Below, in pieces: positions 1 through 11,384 of a stretch of DNA of 64,000 nt. The position numbers were made by a program, and so were the translations under genes. Positions within the stretch are counted from its first letter, which is position 1; the number at the start of each line of letters is the position of its first letter. Where the stretch lies: assembly GCA_009746045.1 (NCBI GenBank), contig RPFO01000065.1:4541785-4605784 (forward strand). Direction: 5' to 3'. The notes under the pieces are model-generated. The model was given only the letters and a program-made list of their open reading frames with translations, searched no databases and was not told the DNA's origin. Source of the DNA: Mesostigma viride (Eukaryota; Streptophyta; Mesostigmatophyceae; Mesostigmatales; Mesostigmataceae).

Positions 1-1180
1 CCATAGCAGAGCTCGAAGGTCGTGGTGCGCGTGAAACGTACGTACCTATGCCCTTTGTCGGTAGTACGTGCCGTTGGGGTCAAATTGGGTGCCGCCAAAA
101 TCGGGCCGACGCGTCAATAGACTGAGGCCGTCGATGAGTGCCATCATGCGGCTTGGGTCACTTCTGTTGGAGAACTTCAGCTAAGTTAACTTAACGCAAA
201 CCACTGGTCAGACGCCCGCGTCGGGAACCGGCCCAACGGCTCTCCCGCAACAGAAAATTACGCGGCATACTGCATAAGTCGTCGGATGGTTACATTTCGA
301 CGGTCAAGATTTCATGATGAGGTTTGCGTTCAATTTGCCGCAGTTTGCCGCCCAGAGAAAGTAGTTGTTGGACTCGTTGCCCACGATGAAACACAATCAA
401 GCAAGCCGTTTCCGGCCCCACCGTGTAGGTCATGTAGTCGCTCTTCACGTCAGCCAGCCGTAATTTCAATGCACAAGGCTACACATTTCCATCTCCATTC
501 ATATTCATAATCCTGCACGACTCGAAAACGCGGACAAGATAACGGCAGGCTCGAGCTACCATGGTCCGGATTCTCCCGATTTCTGGCCTGCGCTGGTTGT
601 CTCCTTGATATTGGCAACTCTCTCCGGTAAGAGATTTTCCGCAGTTTGGCTGTTTCGAAACGTTAATTAAGTGAGATGCCTTCGGATCAGGAGACTCACA
701 CAGCCGCGAAATCATGCCAAAGGTCATATGTTCGATCCCTTGCTGGTAGCTTCTGAGCTTTCTTATTTTCTGTGTTCCGCGGAATCTCAGATTTGGGCCG
801 CTAGCGTTTTCACGTTTGTTGCTTTCTGATCCGACGACAACGTTGTGCCTTGCTCGTGTGACATCTGGCGCATGGTGTGATTCATGTGTATGGTGCTGCC
901 TTGCCACATGGGGCTGCTTTGCTGCCATAAGAGTGAGTGTTGGGTTCTACACATTTGCTGCATGGACCGTTAGGTGCTGGTGAGCTCTTCCTTGTAGAAC
1001 GCTTACATCTATGTCAAGGATCTGATTTCTTTTCCTCTTGCGTATATTGTGTCGGTTTGTTTATTTCTTGCAGGGACCACGAGAGTAAAATGCAAGCGGT
1101 TCCACTTTCAAGTCAGCATGTGACGCCCTGTCGACCGGCCCGCTTTGTTAGCTAGTAGCTACCATATAGTATTTGATGAT
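1..1180. other. No supported gene
   Basis: The open frames here, including one of about 149 codons on the minus strand at 479-928, have no recognisable motif, repeat structure or splice context. I see no RNA gene or mobile-element end. Treated as intergenic. Confidence 0.5.
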
Positions 1181-1329
1181 AGGCATTGAATGCGGAAGAT
1201 GTCATAACGCCATAACAGACTGTGTTGAACAGGCATTGAATGCCGAAGATGTCATAACGCCATAACAGACTGTGTTGAACAGGCATATTTGAATGCCGAA
1301 GATGTACATAACGCCATAACAGTGTTGAA
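1181..1329. repeat. 50-bp tandem repeat, three units
   Basis: Units begin near 1181, 1231 and 1281 with the core AGGCATTGAATGC followed by GAAGATGTCATAACGCC. The first two are nearly identical; the third carries small insertions and loses the end. A short local minisatellite with no coding role visible. Confidence 0.85.
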
Positions 1330-1484
1330 TAGTTGAATCAACGGGTTCTTGCAGCTGTAAACATTAAAATTATTCAAACATTTAATGAAAAAATCATTAT
1401 TGTTCGTGCTGTTTTGAACAGCGGTTGTTACTGGCACTGCATGCATGTGTCTGCTGCCAGCATATTGCATTATGGGTGTGTTTT

Positions 1485-1805
1485 TCAGCGCTGTGTTTTC
1501 TCACTTTTCTCACGTCCTGTTTTTCTCGCTTTTCTCACTTTTCTCACGTCCTGATTTTCTCACTTTTCTCACGTTTCACACCTCCCGTTTTTCTCACTTT
1601 TCTCACGTCCTGTTTTTTGAGATTTTTCTCACGTTTTTCCCCTTTTTTCACCTTTTTGGGGCAATCTCACCCGGGTGAGATTGCCCTTTTCTCACCCATT
1701 TCTCACCCTATTTTCTCACTTTTCTCACCCATTCTCACCCATTTCTCACCCTTTTTCTCACCCATCTCACCCTTTTTCTCACCTTTTCTCACCCATTCTC
1801 AAAGC
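1485..1805. repeat. Pyrimidine-rich TTTCTCAC tract
   Basis: About 320 bases on the plus strand are almost entirely pyrimidine, built from irregular copies of CTTTTCTCAC and CTCACCC. The open frames across it are Phe/Ser/Pro-rich and are products of the repeat. Such strand asymmetry can form triplex DNA, or could act as a polypyrimidine tract for plus-strand splicing; neither is shown here. Confidence 0.75.
1659..1686. repeat. Perfect 28-bp palindrome inside the pyrimidine tract
   Basis: The arms GGGCAATCTCACCC and GGGTGAGATTGCCC are exact reverse complements with no loop. It interrupts the otherwise pyrimidine-only tract. Confidence 0.85.
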
Positions 1806-2528
1806 CGAGTTCCTAGTGTGCCAAATGGCGCGATTCTAGATAACATATGTTGCTTTACAGGTATCCGACGGTGGGCGTCCCCAACATCTACTGCTCCAAT
1901 TTTGGTACTTTTGAAATTCCATGCCTGGAGCGCAAAGTTTGCAATATATGTGCCGTTTGTAGCTCTAGCTCTATAATAACCTGACCAACCCCGCATTCCT
2001 CAAAGTAGCACTTGTTGCCTATTCTCAAATGTTATGCGAATCACATGATTAGGATCTGCTTCACGATTGCTATTGCTCGAGATTCAATTAAGAATGATTG
2101 AGATCAATAAATGATGAACCAAATAAACCAAATTAGGCCACTTGACAAGTTCATGATCCATTTAAATTGTACAATTAAGCGATTAATTAATTCATAAATC
2201 ATACATTACATGGGATACCCCCGTCGACGAGCTAGTGGTACGTACAATGAAACATTTGAGTTTGTAACATGTCTCCATGGATATATACATGTATGCTGGA
2301 CCTCGCGCATCTCAGCCCTCTAAGAAATGTTATTTGAACTCAGGTCTAGATCTAAATATATACATGATCTGGATAATATTATACACTTCCTTAAAAGAGC
2401 ATGAATCGAGCTTTACAATTCAGGACAAGGAACTCGTTTGCAAATCACGGCTGAAAGGCAAGTGCTCACAACGAAGCACGTGCTCTCAAGGCTGTCCACC
2501 TCGTCCAACCAAGCCCGGGCGAGCTGGC
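1806..2528. other. No supported gene; 3' flank of the transposase-like gene
   Basis: AT-rich sequence downstream of the minus-strand gene ending at 2529. No clear terminal inverted repeat of a transposon was found by eye. Short frames here have no recognisable content. Confidence 0.4.
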
Positions 2529-5500
2529 CTACTGAACAGGTCTCTTCTTGGCCAAGTTCGTGAGCCGTTTCTCGACGTCTGTCGGAATGGTCAAGATGGC
2601 CTGGCGATTGTTAGCTGGGTTGACAACAATGGTGTGTTCGAACCCCGCGTCCATGCACAGGTAGCAATTGACCAAGTTTGGCTGTTCAGGTTGGGCATCG
2701 GCGTCCATTTTGAACATCGTCGCCATACCCGGAAATCTGTCCCAGTAGCGCACCCCCACCACCCATTGTCCCTTACGGAACAACTCCCTATCGACCTTGC
2801 CGTTTCTGTCGGCCACTCGCCTCACGAAAGTAGCGGCCACCTGATAAGGCTCCTGCAAGACTTCCGCTAGCCAATATGGATGATCTGGATCGTGGGACCC
2901 ATCACCAGAGTAGGACTCGACGGCAAAAATGTCTCGCAGCTTCAGTCTCCTTCCCATCATCGTCCTCTCTGCCTGTAGTCTGTTCAGTCGCGTCCCTGCG
3001 TGCCCCCCTTGTCCGTTTGGGTTCCTTTGCACTGGCTCCCCCAGTTTGTGGAGCTTCATCCGAGCACCTCCCACATTCCAGCCGTCCATGTCGGTCCACT
3101 CCTTTCGACAATCCCACCACCTTTCCTCGGCGCACGCACCGCCACAATAGCAGGAATACTGGCGCAGCATTAAGCGCGTCACATTCGACTTGTCCATGCG
3201 CCACCAGTGCGCCTTCTTCACTCCTTTGATTTCGCCGCGCCCTGGGCTGTAAGGAAGCACCTGCGCGTCGAAGACAAGATTTGCACAAGGGAAAGTTGAA
3301 GTTACGAGACCATCGAGCTAGTTGTGTTTTATTAAGCACTCCTGATCGCCAGGACTCCAAGAACGCCCTAGAAACGACGGCCGGCGTAACTATTCCCTGA
3401 ACGAGGACTGTACACTTAATTACCTCGGGGAACTCGAAGAAGTTACGCCTGGTCGTTGTGGTCCCGCCCACCGCCCCCGACGCCAGATTCTCCACCAACT
3501 GGGCGGCCGTCTGTTTGTCCTGGTTCTCTTCCCTGATGTGCCACCTCCTCAACATGCACTTCACAGTCCCACCAGCTCCATCCACCTCCCCCTTTCCGTG
3601 CTGCTCCCCAAAGTAATTCCACTCAAATGACTCCAGGTGCGGATCCTCCGTCAGCAGCCGGGCCATTTCCGCGATCACATTCCTTGACTTGAACTGCATG
3701 GAGCAATTGTCCGACCACCCAATGAAGCGCTTCACCTCTACCCCTTCTGACCGTAGTGTCGCCAGGATTTTGAGGATAGCAAAACGGAGGGCCCGCCCGT
3801 CCCTTTTCATTCCGCCCTGTCCGATGAAGTGAAACTCCCTTCTCACGACCTTTCCCGACGCTGGATCCAAGTAGCGCACGATCCAGGGCATAAGGACGAA
3901 TGTGACTGGATGCCAATACTGTGCTTGGAGATTGTGATAGGTGTAAGACTGGTAGTTCTCGGCGTAATCTGTGTGGCATACAAGGTCCCCCACCCGCATC
4001 CTTGAGAGACATTCCTTGGAGGCGTCCGCTTGCCACCACGCGTTGAAGCAATGCTGGATGAAGTCCGGCCACTTGTCCACAATCGCCTCCTTTAGCTCCG
4101 TTGGTGTGGACTTGACGTCGACTTGCGTCAATCGCTGCCCACCAGCCTTTGCGATCTCGTCACAGTCGTCCTGCATATGCGCAATGTGCACATACAGAAA
4201 AGACATCAACTTCGACCCACCAATGACCTGTAGGAAGAAAAAAGACAGGACCTCAGGAAAAATTGAAAAAGAAACGCCTTGGGGCGCAACCACTCCACTA
4301 AAAATTACCTCTGGCCCAAGAACCTCAGGAAACATTGCTTAAGAAACGCCTTGGGGCGCAACCACTCCACTAAAAATTACCTCTGGCCCAAGAACCTCAG
4401 GAAACATTGCAAAAGAAACGCCTTGGGGCGCAACCACTCCACTAAAAATTACCTCTGGCCCAAGAACCGCACCCGGCGGCACATCCTGCATCTCGTATCT
4501 GGTCCATGAAATCAGGTGGTTGGAAGCCTCCTCCCGTTCGCATAACATGAAGTTCCGAATTCCACACTTGGGAGCCCGGCAAGTGCCCAACACACAAGCC
4601 TTACGCCGGATCGAGCAAACCCCCAACTCCTCGCCCAGGTCATGATCGGGCACCCCTTCCTCGTCGTCCAGCACCCTCCCATGCATGGGCAGATCCTCAA
4701 GTTCGCCCTGAAAAGGCTGAACCTGCGGCCGCGACGACCCCACAGACGACCTCGAACCTCCCCCCTCCCTCATCCCCTCCACCTCACAAGTAAACTTGTT
4801 CACCCACTCTGTCGTGTGAGTGGCTTTGAAAATGGAACATGTGGGCACGGAGGACCCCACGTCGAGCTGGCTACCATGATCGCACGCGTGGCATTCAGGT
4901 CCGCACTCGCATCTGGCATGAAAAGTTGCACGAAATTTGGCCAACCCCCCAACCATGGACTGCATGGTAGTGTGGTGCTGGCATGCGCACAAGTTCCGCA
5001 TTTTCCACCGCCCCTTGACGCATGCGGGCATATGCTTGCAAAAAGAAGTGTATCCCACATGAACTGTGCTCTTCTGATTCGTGCGAGGCATTGACATCCC
5101 CTCCTCCGTCTCCATAATCACCTGATTTCCCCCCCTCACGCCCTCCTCTCCCTCCACCCCCCCCCCTCCCTAGTGTCCATCCGCCGCGGTGGCTTCAACT
5201 CCGGATGGCGGGAAATGAACACTTCGTAAATCTTCGACTTGGAGACAGTATAGTAGCGCGCACCCTCCGAAAACGCTAGTGTATGTTTGTAATCCTTTCT
5301 TGTCCATTCACAATGAACATCCTTCATGTTCGGAGACGCCCGCGTCAAGTTATCATCCCTCCAGCACGCTTGTATCAGGGCAATGACTTCCGTCGGAAGC
5401 TCGTCTTTCCTCCTCCTCCTCTCTGGCGCACTCATCAAAAGGTCGTCCTCCCCTTCTTCCATTCCATCCCTGTGACCCCGAACAGTTGCGACAAAGCGCC

Positions 5501-6086
5501 TGTCAATCCCGAACGCGCGCTCCACAATCCTGTCCGGGACGCCCTCCATTGCCTTCGTAACAAGTCCACACAAGGCCCACCTAAGCCCACGATCCTTCTC
5601 AGATGTTCCCAAGTCGCCAAAAGCCTTCTTGATGGTATCCCGAAGAGATTCCGCCCAACTTTCAGGAAGCCCGTCGTCACAGTTCTTCCTCTTCTTAATG
5701 CCGTTGCTCTCGGCCACCATGGCATTTAGTCTTGAAGCTGCGCAAGACAGAACCTCCGCGCTCATCTCTGGCGTCCTGTGGTTGTTTGCTTTCACGCGTT
5801 CCGCCATGATAGGAAAGATGTCATTGGCAATTTTGTACCCCTTGTTCTCGATGTACTTGTCGCTCCGGGGACCGCGAAGTGCAGGCTCCCGGTCGTCCTT
5901 GGACAAGGGACGCGAACCGTCGGAAACGGCCCCCCGCCCCGATTGCGCCATCAGACTTTGGTCAGACGGCAGCTGATTTTTTTCGCCTCTTAATCCCGCG
6001 GCACCGAAAGCCCTGAGGATGAGTAATGATAAATAATCACCATTAAAGACACGACGAAAACGATGGGCATCAAACAAGAACGACAA
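2529..6086 (-). CDS. Transposase-like protein of an intron-bearing DNA transposon (at least four coding segments)
   Basis: Segments read 6086-5158, then 5157-4453, 4227-3424 and 3260-2529 on the minus strand. The last two junctions are spliced (GT/AG, phase 0 for the 225-bp intron 4228-4452; second intron 3261-3423). The first junction is a frame change in a run of ten G/C near 5158-5168, either an indel or a miscounted homopolymer. The third segment carries an RNase H-like pattern: an Asp in HTDYAENY, a second Asp in WSDNCSMQFKS, then HGKGEVDGAGGTVK with a possible third acidic residue. Upstream is a Cys/His-rich zinc region (CKHMPACVKGRW ... CACQHH ... CECGPECHACDH), and the last segment holds CYCGGAC. 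This order matches domesticated or transposon-encoded DDE proteins I have seen in protists and invertebrates, but I cannot name the superfamily. The true start is unknown: the frame is open to 6086, and a splice acceptor-like CTCAG lies near 6017. Possibly decaying. Confidence 0.6.
3261..3423 (-). other. Intron 2 of the transposase-like gene
   Basis: Read on the minus strand, the donor follows CCCCGAG as GTAATTAAG and the acceptor ends CGACGCGCAG before GTGCTTCC. Splicing moves the reading from the upstream frame into the frame that encodes the C-terminal Cys-rich segment, which the unspliced sequence cannot do. It contains one copy of the CGGCCGGCG motif that also fills the repeats at 6090-6660. 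Confidence 0.65.
4228..4452 (-). other. Intron 1 of the transposase-like gene, carrying duplicated donor sites
   Basis: On the minus strand the donor is CCAGAG/GTAATTTTTAG and the acceptor a pyrimidine stretch ending CTTCCTACAG/GTC. Length 225 bases keeps phase 0. An in-frame stop at about 4336-4341 would truncate an unspliced product, supporting splicing. The intron consists largely of 72-bp repeats that each repeat the donor and flanking exon end. Confidence 0.75.
4271..4470. repeat. 72-bp tandem repeat spanning an exon/intron boundary
   Basis: Units start near 4271, 4343 and 4415 with GAAACGCCTTGGGGCGC and include CCAAGAACC. A partial earlier copy lies near 4240. Each unit holds the exon end plus the 5' splice donor, so the repeat offers three alternative donors. 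The unit length is 24 codons. Confidence 0.85.
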
Positions 6087-6089
6087 GCG

Positions 6090-6660
6090 TCATTAATAAC
6101 GCCGGCCGGCGCAACTGGATACATGTAAACCATACAAAAGTGATTTTATGAAACACATACAGTTTGTCATTAATAACGACGGCCGGCGTAACTCGGGCGC
6201 AATTAAAAACCATTAAGAAGCAACTCAGGATATGCAGGCAGAAATCCTTCAGGTGTAAAAAAGATGTACAAACACACTTTTGGTAATGGGGCCTGATTGC
6301 GCAACTGCAAGATACCATTGGAAACGCCGGCCGGCGCAACTGGATGCATGTACATAAACCATACAAAAGTGATTTGCACAAAACCCCTACAATTTGTCAT
6401 GAGTAACGACGGCCGGCGTAACTCGGTTGCATTTGAAAACCACAAAGAAGCAACTCAGGTAGTGAAGGCGGAAATCCCAGAGGTGATAAAATGTTCACCA
6501 ACACAAAATGTTGATAAGCGTGCAAGCTTTTGCAAATGCGCGCAAGATACCATTGGAAACGCCGGCCGGCGCAACTGGAACACCAAAACAAAAAACTTGA
6601 TTTGCACGAAACCCATTCAGTTCGTCATGGATAACGACGGCCGGCGCAACTTCATGGCAC
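6090..6660. repeat. About 226-234-bp tandem repeat with a CGGCCGGCG core motif
   Basis: Two and a half units. Each has two motif sites: GCCGGCCGGCGCAACTGGA at about 6101, 6327 and 6561, and ACGACGGCCGGCGTAAC at about 6177, 6407 and 6634 (the last with a variant ending). AT-rich spacers of about 80 and 150 bases separate them. It abuts the 5' side of the transposase-like gene, so it may be an upstream intron, a subterminal transposon repeat or a protein-binding array. Confidence 0.8.
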
Positions 6661-6984
6661 TCACCACTTTCACCAAATGCCATGTCGCCATTATATTGAG
6701 GAAAGCGAAGTATGCCCACTTAAAGCTGTGGTCTGCAGAACATTGACACAAAATATGCATGGTATTTCAAGCAATGAATGCTATGTGTCAGGCATCAATG
6801 TCTTTATTGTATCCAAATGTGGTTAGGACGGAGGTTTACATTGGTTGCTATTTTAAGACAATGGCGTATAACCAAACATTGCACACACTCAAGAGTGTAC
6901 TTATGCTGAACTGGAAAGGAACAATAAACCCCAATAAGGTAGATATTTTTCTTTTACATTTTAATTTTTTATATACTAGTTTAT
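6661..6984. other. No supported gene
   Basis: AT-rich spacer. Short frames only; no motif recognised. Confidence 0.5.
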
Positions 6985-7403
6985 TCGGGGTTCTTTGAAC
7001 GGAGTTTCTTCTATACGTGAATGCGGGAACAAGAGGCCGCTGGATGAGCGGCTTATAGGTCGCAGTGTTTACTCGTAGCTGTTTGGCTAGAGCTTTTGTG
7101 ATTAGTAGATGCAATATAGTGCATGGTTGAAAAATGAATTAAATAAAATGTGCGTTCCGCGCTTGGGTTGATTATACCCGGGCGGAACGGGGCGTGAGGT
7201 GCAGTGCCCCTGAAAAGAACAACCTACGCATTATTTAATACTAGCCGTGCAGATTCGGGATATTCTACCCCCGGTCTGTACGGTTAGCGTCTTACTAGCA
7301 TCCACTAAACATAAGGGTTTAATGACGTCAGTTAGCTAGGGATAAGGGAGGTTTTGCGACTAAAAGCCGCTCTGGCTGGTTTTGTCGGCCTCTTTCTTTG
7401 CTC
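6985..7403. repeat. Repeat Y, copy 1 (419 bp)
   Basis: Essentially identical to 8367-8785, from TCGGGGTTCTTTGAACGG to CTTTCTTTGCTC. It includes a potential stem: GTTCCGC at 7154-7160 pairs with GCGGAAC at 7182-7188, with an inner GGGT/ACCC pairing. No ORF. It could be part of a non-autonomous retroelement or a structured non-coding unit. Confidence 0.85.
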
Positions 7404-8238
7404 GTTGTCGTTGCGGCGGCAGCCGCAGCTATGGGTGCTGCGGAGCAAAATCCCAAAAGCACTGGTTGCACTGGCCACTTGGCCAGTGGTGAGACTTCCA
7501 GTTGTTAACCGGCCAGGCGTAGTTCCTCGCCCGGTTAACTAAAAGAAAAGAAAAAGATTACCTCCGGTCCGCACCTTTTCCCCAGCTTGGGGTCTTTGGT
7601 GGGCCGGATGCCGTGACAGGTGCTCAACTGTCGCTTGGTCGGCCCAGTGCGCGAGCTGGTGCTCCGTACCTGGGGATGCTTGCACCCCGGGTTGGAGCCG
7701 GATGGCTGGCACTGGCGACCCGTGTCTCGGTCCGCGGCCTGCGGCTTTTTCTTCGGAAATTGCTGCTGGCCAGCAAACTTTGCAATTGCCTTCCGCCGAG
7801 GGGGGGGTGGTTGGGGCTGGGGACGGCGATGGGAAAAGCGTCTAAGCTAGAAATTTTTTCCCCACGCATAGAAACCTCGGGGGGAATGCGGTCTTGGCTG
7901 AACGGACTCTCGTTCAGCCAGGTGCCTGGGGCTGTGGCCTCGGGCATCCGGGCTGGCGGGGCCTGGGCTAGGTCCACGTTTTTTCTCGAAGCACCCCGGG
8001 TCTATGGGGAGATGGCCATAGCGGTACCGACTCGGGGCCCGAGAGGGGTCATGATAGGCTGGCCGTGCGCAATCGCAGTGCAAATGCGCTGGGCCTTTTT
8101 GGGCCTGGCCATGCATCCACAGCCGCCGGGCACACGCCTCCCGATGTGGGGGGGCTCCCGTTTTGCGGCAGGGCGGTCACTTGTGACAACGAGCAAGGTG
8201 GAGTGCGGCTTCAAGGGAAAGCCAGGGCGGGGGTGATT
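7404..8238. other. Internal segment Z between repeat copies
   Basis: GC-richer than its flanks. A plus-strand frame at 7613-8236 is open for about 207 codons, but its composition and the overlapping frames on both strands suggest GC-driven openness, and I recognise no domain. Between the second pair of repeats Z is reduced to about 33 bases (8786-8818), so it is the variable part of a Y-Z-X unit. Confidence 0.5.
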
Positions 8239-8785
8239 GGGCAACGTACTTCATGAAGGGCCTTGAACGGCGTGCCTCCGGGCATGTCAATTAGTGTCAC
8301 ATGTATGCTTCCACTTATTGTTTTAATGAAGATGCTGGTTTTTGTGGGAGCTACGTGGGACATGAATCGGGGTTCTTTGAACGGAGTTTCTTCTATACGT
8401 GAATGCGGGAACAAGAGGCCGCTGGATGAGCGGCTTATAGGTCGCAGTGTTTACTCGTAGCTGTTTGGCTAGAGCTTTTGTGATTAGTAGATGCAATATA
8501 GTGCATGGTTGAAAAATGAATTAAATAAAATGTGCGTTCCGCGCTTGGGTTGATTATACCCGGGCGGAACGGGGCGTGAGGTGCAGTGCCCCTGAAAAGA
8601 ACAACCTACGCATTATTTAATACTAGCCGTGCAGATTCGGGATATTCTACCCCCGGTCTGTACGGTTAGCGTCTTACTAGCATCCACTAAACATAAGGGT
8701 TTAATGACGTCAGTTAGCTAGGGATAAGGGAGGTTTTGCGACTAAAAGCCGCTCTGGCTGGTTTTGTCGGCCTCTTTCTTTGCTC
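8239..8785. repeat. Repeat X copy 1 joined to repeat Y copy 2
   Basis: X (8239-8366) starts GGGCAACGTACTTCATGAAG and ends GGGACATGAA. It is repeated at 8819-8946. Y (8367-8785) repeats 6985-7403. The order over the whole locus is Y, Z, X, Y, short z, X, a tandem unit with one internal deletion. X contains TTGTTTTAATGAAG, resembling a weak poly(A) region. Confidence 0.8.
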
Positions 8786-8818
8786 CCCACCCACCCACCC
8801 TTGTCTTGGTTGCCTCTA

Positions 8819-8946
8819 GGGCAACGTACTTCATGAAGGGCCTTGAACGGCGTGCCTCCGGGCATGTCAATTAGTGTCACATGTATGCTTCCACTTATTG
8901 TTTTAATGAAGATGCTGGTTTTTGTGGGAGCTACGTGGGACATGAA
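8819..8946. repeat. Repeat X, copy 2
   Basis: Matches 8239-8366 base for base by eye. After GGGACATGAA it runs into an AT-rich spacer and then a diverged Y-like copy. Confidence 0.85.
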
Positions 8947-8965
8947 ATAATATTATATTATATTA

Positions 8966-9420
8966 TCGTGGTTCTCTGAACATAGTTTCTTTATAGTGAG
9001 ATGGAAGGGTAGCCGCTATAGCTAGGTTATTGGGTTCACGTGACAAACCTTTTGAGGCCGGTGCGGCCTGATCCGGATCAGTCGTGGCCAAAGCTTTGGC
9101 CAGTTTTTTCTTGGCCAGGTGGCAAGAGCTACGTTGAGATATAAACCTGCCACTGTCTAGGTTTCTTGGCTCATGGCGTAGTGATTAACTAGATCTAGAT
9201 TCTTTCTCTCACGCAATATGTGACCTAATAGCCCCGGCAGCCTTACGTAAGCTGCCGGCAATTAGAACGCCACATTGCGTCATTTGTTCAGACGCAACAT
9301 TCCTTTGCCAAGCAATAAGTGTTCCCATGAGCATCGGCGGCCGGGATGTGGCCTGCCTTTTGTATGTGCTCCACTCATTGTTTTAATAAAGAGTCTGGTT
9401 ACCCTGGAGTTCCACGGTTA
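8966..9420. repeat. Diverged third copy of the Y-X family
   Basis: Begins CGTGGTTCTCTGAACATAG, clearly related to the start of Y. Near 9360-9400 it has CCACTCATTGTTTTAATAAAG, related to the end of X but with a proper AATAAA. The middle is unalignable by eye. This shows an older family member beside the recent tandem pair. Confidence 0.55.
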
Positions 9421-11384
9421 ATAGAAATTATATTATGCTATATTATGTTATATGAAATAACATTAAAATTAACATAAAATTAAAATTATATATTAATTAT
9501 AGTATATTATATAATTTATATTATATATTATATTCACGATGCTCTGTGTATTAATGAGATATCAGACACACCTACATCACATCGCCTTCGCCTTGATGTT
9601 TCCGTTGTATGGGTCCGGTCGGGCGTTGGTAGCTGGTCGACAACAATTCTACATTTCCTAAAAAAAAATGCGACCGTGCCTACATTCGAAGGCGCGCTGT
9701 GGCTGACCTGAACTATCGGTGAACACCTCGGCGTCACTTGACCGGCCTAGGTTGACATTTCGGCAGAGTAACGCTGCTTAAAGGATCATTGCGTAGTTCG
9801 CGCGATTTGGCTCTTTATATATGTTTTTGGAGACGACGAGCAAGCATCCGATTGGTCAGCCAATTCCTGTCCAGTCCTCGGACAGTGTCCAATCCGGTGC
9901 TTGGGATCCAGAAAACGTGCTCGAGCCTGGCCACTCTGTCGCGGGCGCCGCGCTAGTGGCGTCGCGCCCAAACCTGACCAGGCCATAGGAAAGGGCGGGG
10001 GCGAATGCAAGAATTATTGTTATATCCTGACCTGTCCTGGGGAAGGTCCGGGGCGAATGCAAGAATTAATATACCTGCGTATGCAACCAACACGGCCGAT
10101 CCACATACATAATCCGACTGAGCTGGACGGTACGGACCAAATTTCGGTGCAAATTGAGGCCCAAAAGCTATGTCGGCACGGTGCGCGCACCCCTTGCGGT
10201 AGTGGCCATGGCGACTGCCTTTAGACGAAACGTGACAAATCTGGCACGCGGAAAGCAGAAAAAATGCTCGATTGTTGGAGAAAATTAGTTACTGATTCTA
10301 ATTTATGGCGGGATGGTTGCGATCTATAATGTCGCGGGCTTTTTTTCTTTGCCATCGGCAGGGGGGGTCCGGCCTGAATTTCTGTCGGGATGAATAAAGT
10401 ATAATGGATGCCTGCCGGGTTGATTGTCGATTGTTGCCAGTTTTGATGGTCGTAAGGAAAGCTAGTTTAATGATGTTTCTAAAGCCGTAAAAATTCCCGC
10501 TGCTATCTTTACCTTTCCCGTCATTTTGCGGTAAGATAACATTAGCCCTGCGCGATGCGTACTGCCCAACCACTCCATGAAAGGGTGGACTTTCTTGTGC
10601 GCCTGGGCACGAATAAATGCCCGTTATGGTACGTTCTTGTGTTAAACGTCTTAAGCTAGCGTTTTCCTGCTTTCTTAGCTCGTTGAGCGTAAGCTTTTTG
10701 CCTTCTTTCCGGCCAGATGCAGCCAGAAAGTTGCGGGTCCTGGCGCTGCATCGCTGGATTCCTGGGTGTCTTTTAGCTAGTTAATCGTCTGTGACGTGGC
10801 TGGCTTTCTGCAGCGCGTGGCCCGCAACCTGTCGGGAAGGTGTAATGCTTTTATTTCCATGCTTCTCTGAAATTTCTTGTGCTTTATAGACAGTTGTGTT
10901 CGAGGAAATTCACGCGGTCTTCCTAAGCAGCGGCATCATTTTCCCCAGACACTGACGAGCTGGCACCTGTCTCCTAAAGAGAGCGGCTCGTGCTTGTTAG
11001 AAAGGAGGCAGTGTGCATTTTGCGGGACACAATGCTTTGGTGGCACATGCGTCAGGTAGGCTGTTCCAATGGTCTCTTCACCTTTCCCACTGAGTAAATG
11101 TTAGCATTTGTCATGCTAACCAGAGCAGCTAGCCACAGGTTGGCTGGATAAAAAGTCAGCTTATTTTCTCTTTATATACTGCGTGTGTGGTCCTCCACGT
11201 GTCCGGCTTGTTGGGCATTTTGGAAGAGGGTTTATAATGTGTTGTTGGGTGGAACAACTTGGTTGTTGGCACAAAATCACACATTATTAGCCTGAGATAG
11301 GCATGACATATGCTGCTCAGGCGTGTCGTCCTACCAGCCTTGTTGTTAAGGGTAGACTCACAAGGCTGGCTGTGCCGATGGAGG
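9421..11384. other. No supported gene
   Basis: Starts with an A/T simple stretch (about 9420-9540) and continues as mixed-composition DNA. A short direct repeat, GGGGCGAATGCAAGAATTA, occurs near 9999 and 10049. Frames of 60-107 codons show no domain. Nothing else recognised. Confidence 0.5.

Noticed and set aside
479-928. 149-codon minus-strand gene
   Set aside because: No motif, no supporting context and no splice or regulatory signal that I can defend.
2902-3260. Continuation of the third transposase exon through 3260-2902 in its own frame
   Set aside because: The composition turns low-complexity and basic, whereas splicing at 3423/3261 leads to the Cys-rich segment with normal composition.
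7020-7060. Hammerhead ribozyme core in repeat Y
   Set aside because: CTGGATGAG near 7040 resembles CTGATGA but has an extra base, and no matching GAAA core lies at the right distance.
7613-8236. 207-codon protein gene
   Set aside because: Overlapping frames on both strands, no domain, and it lies in the variable segment of a repeat unit.
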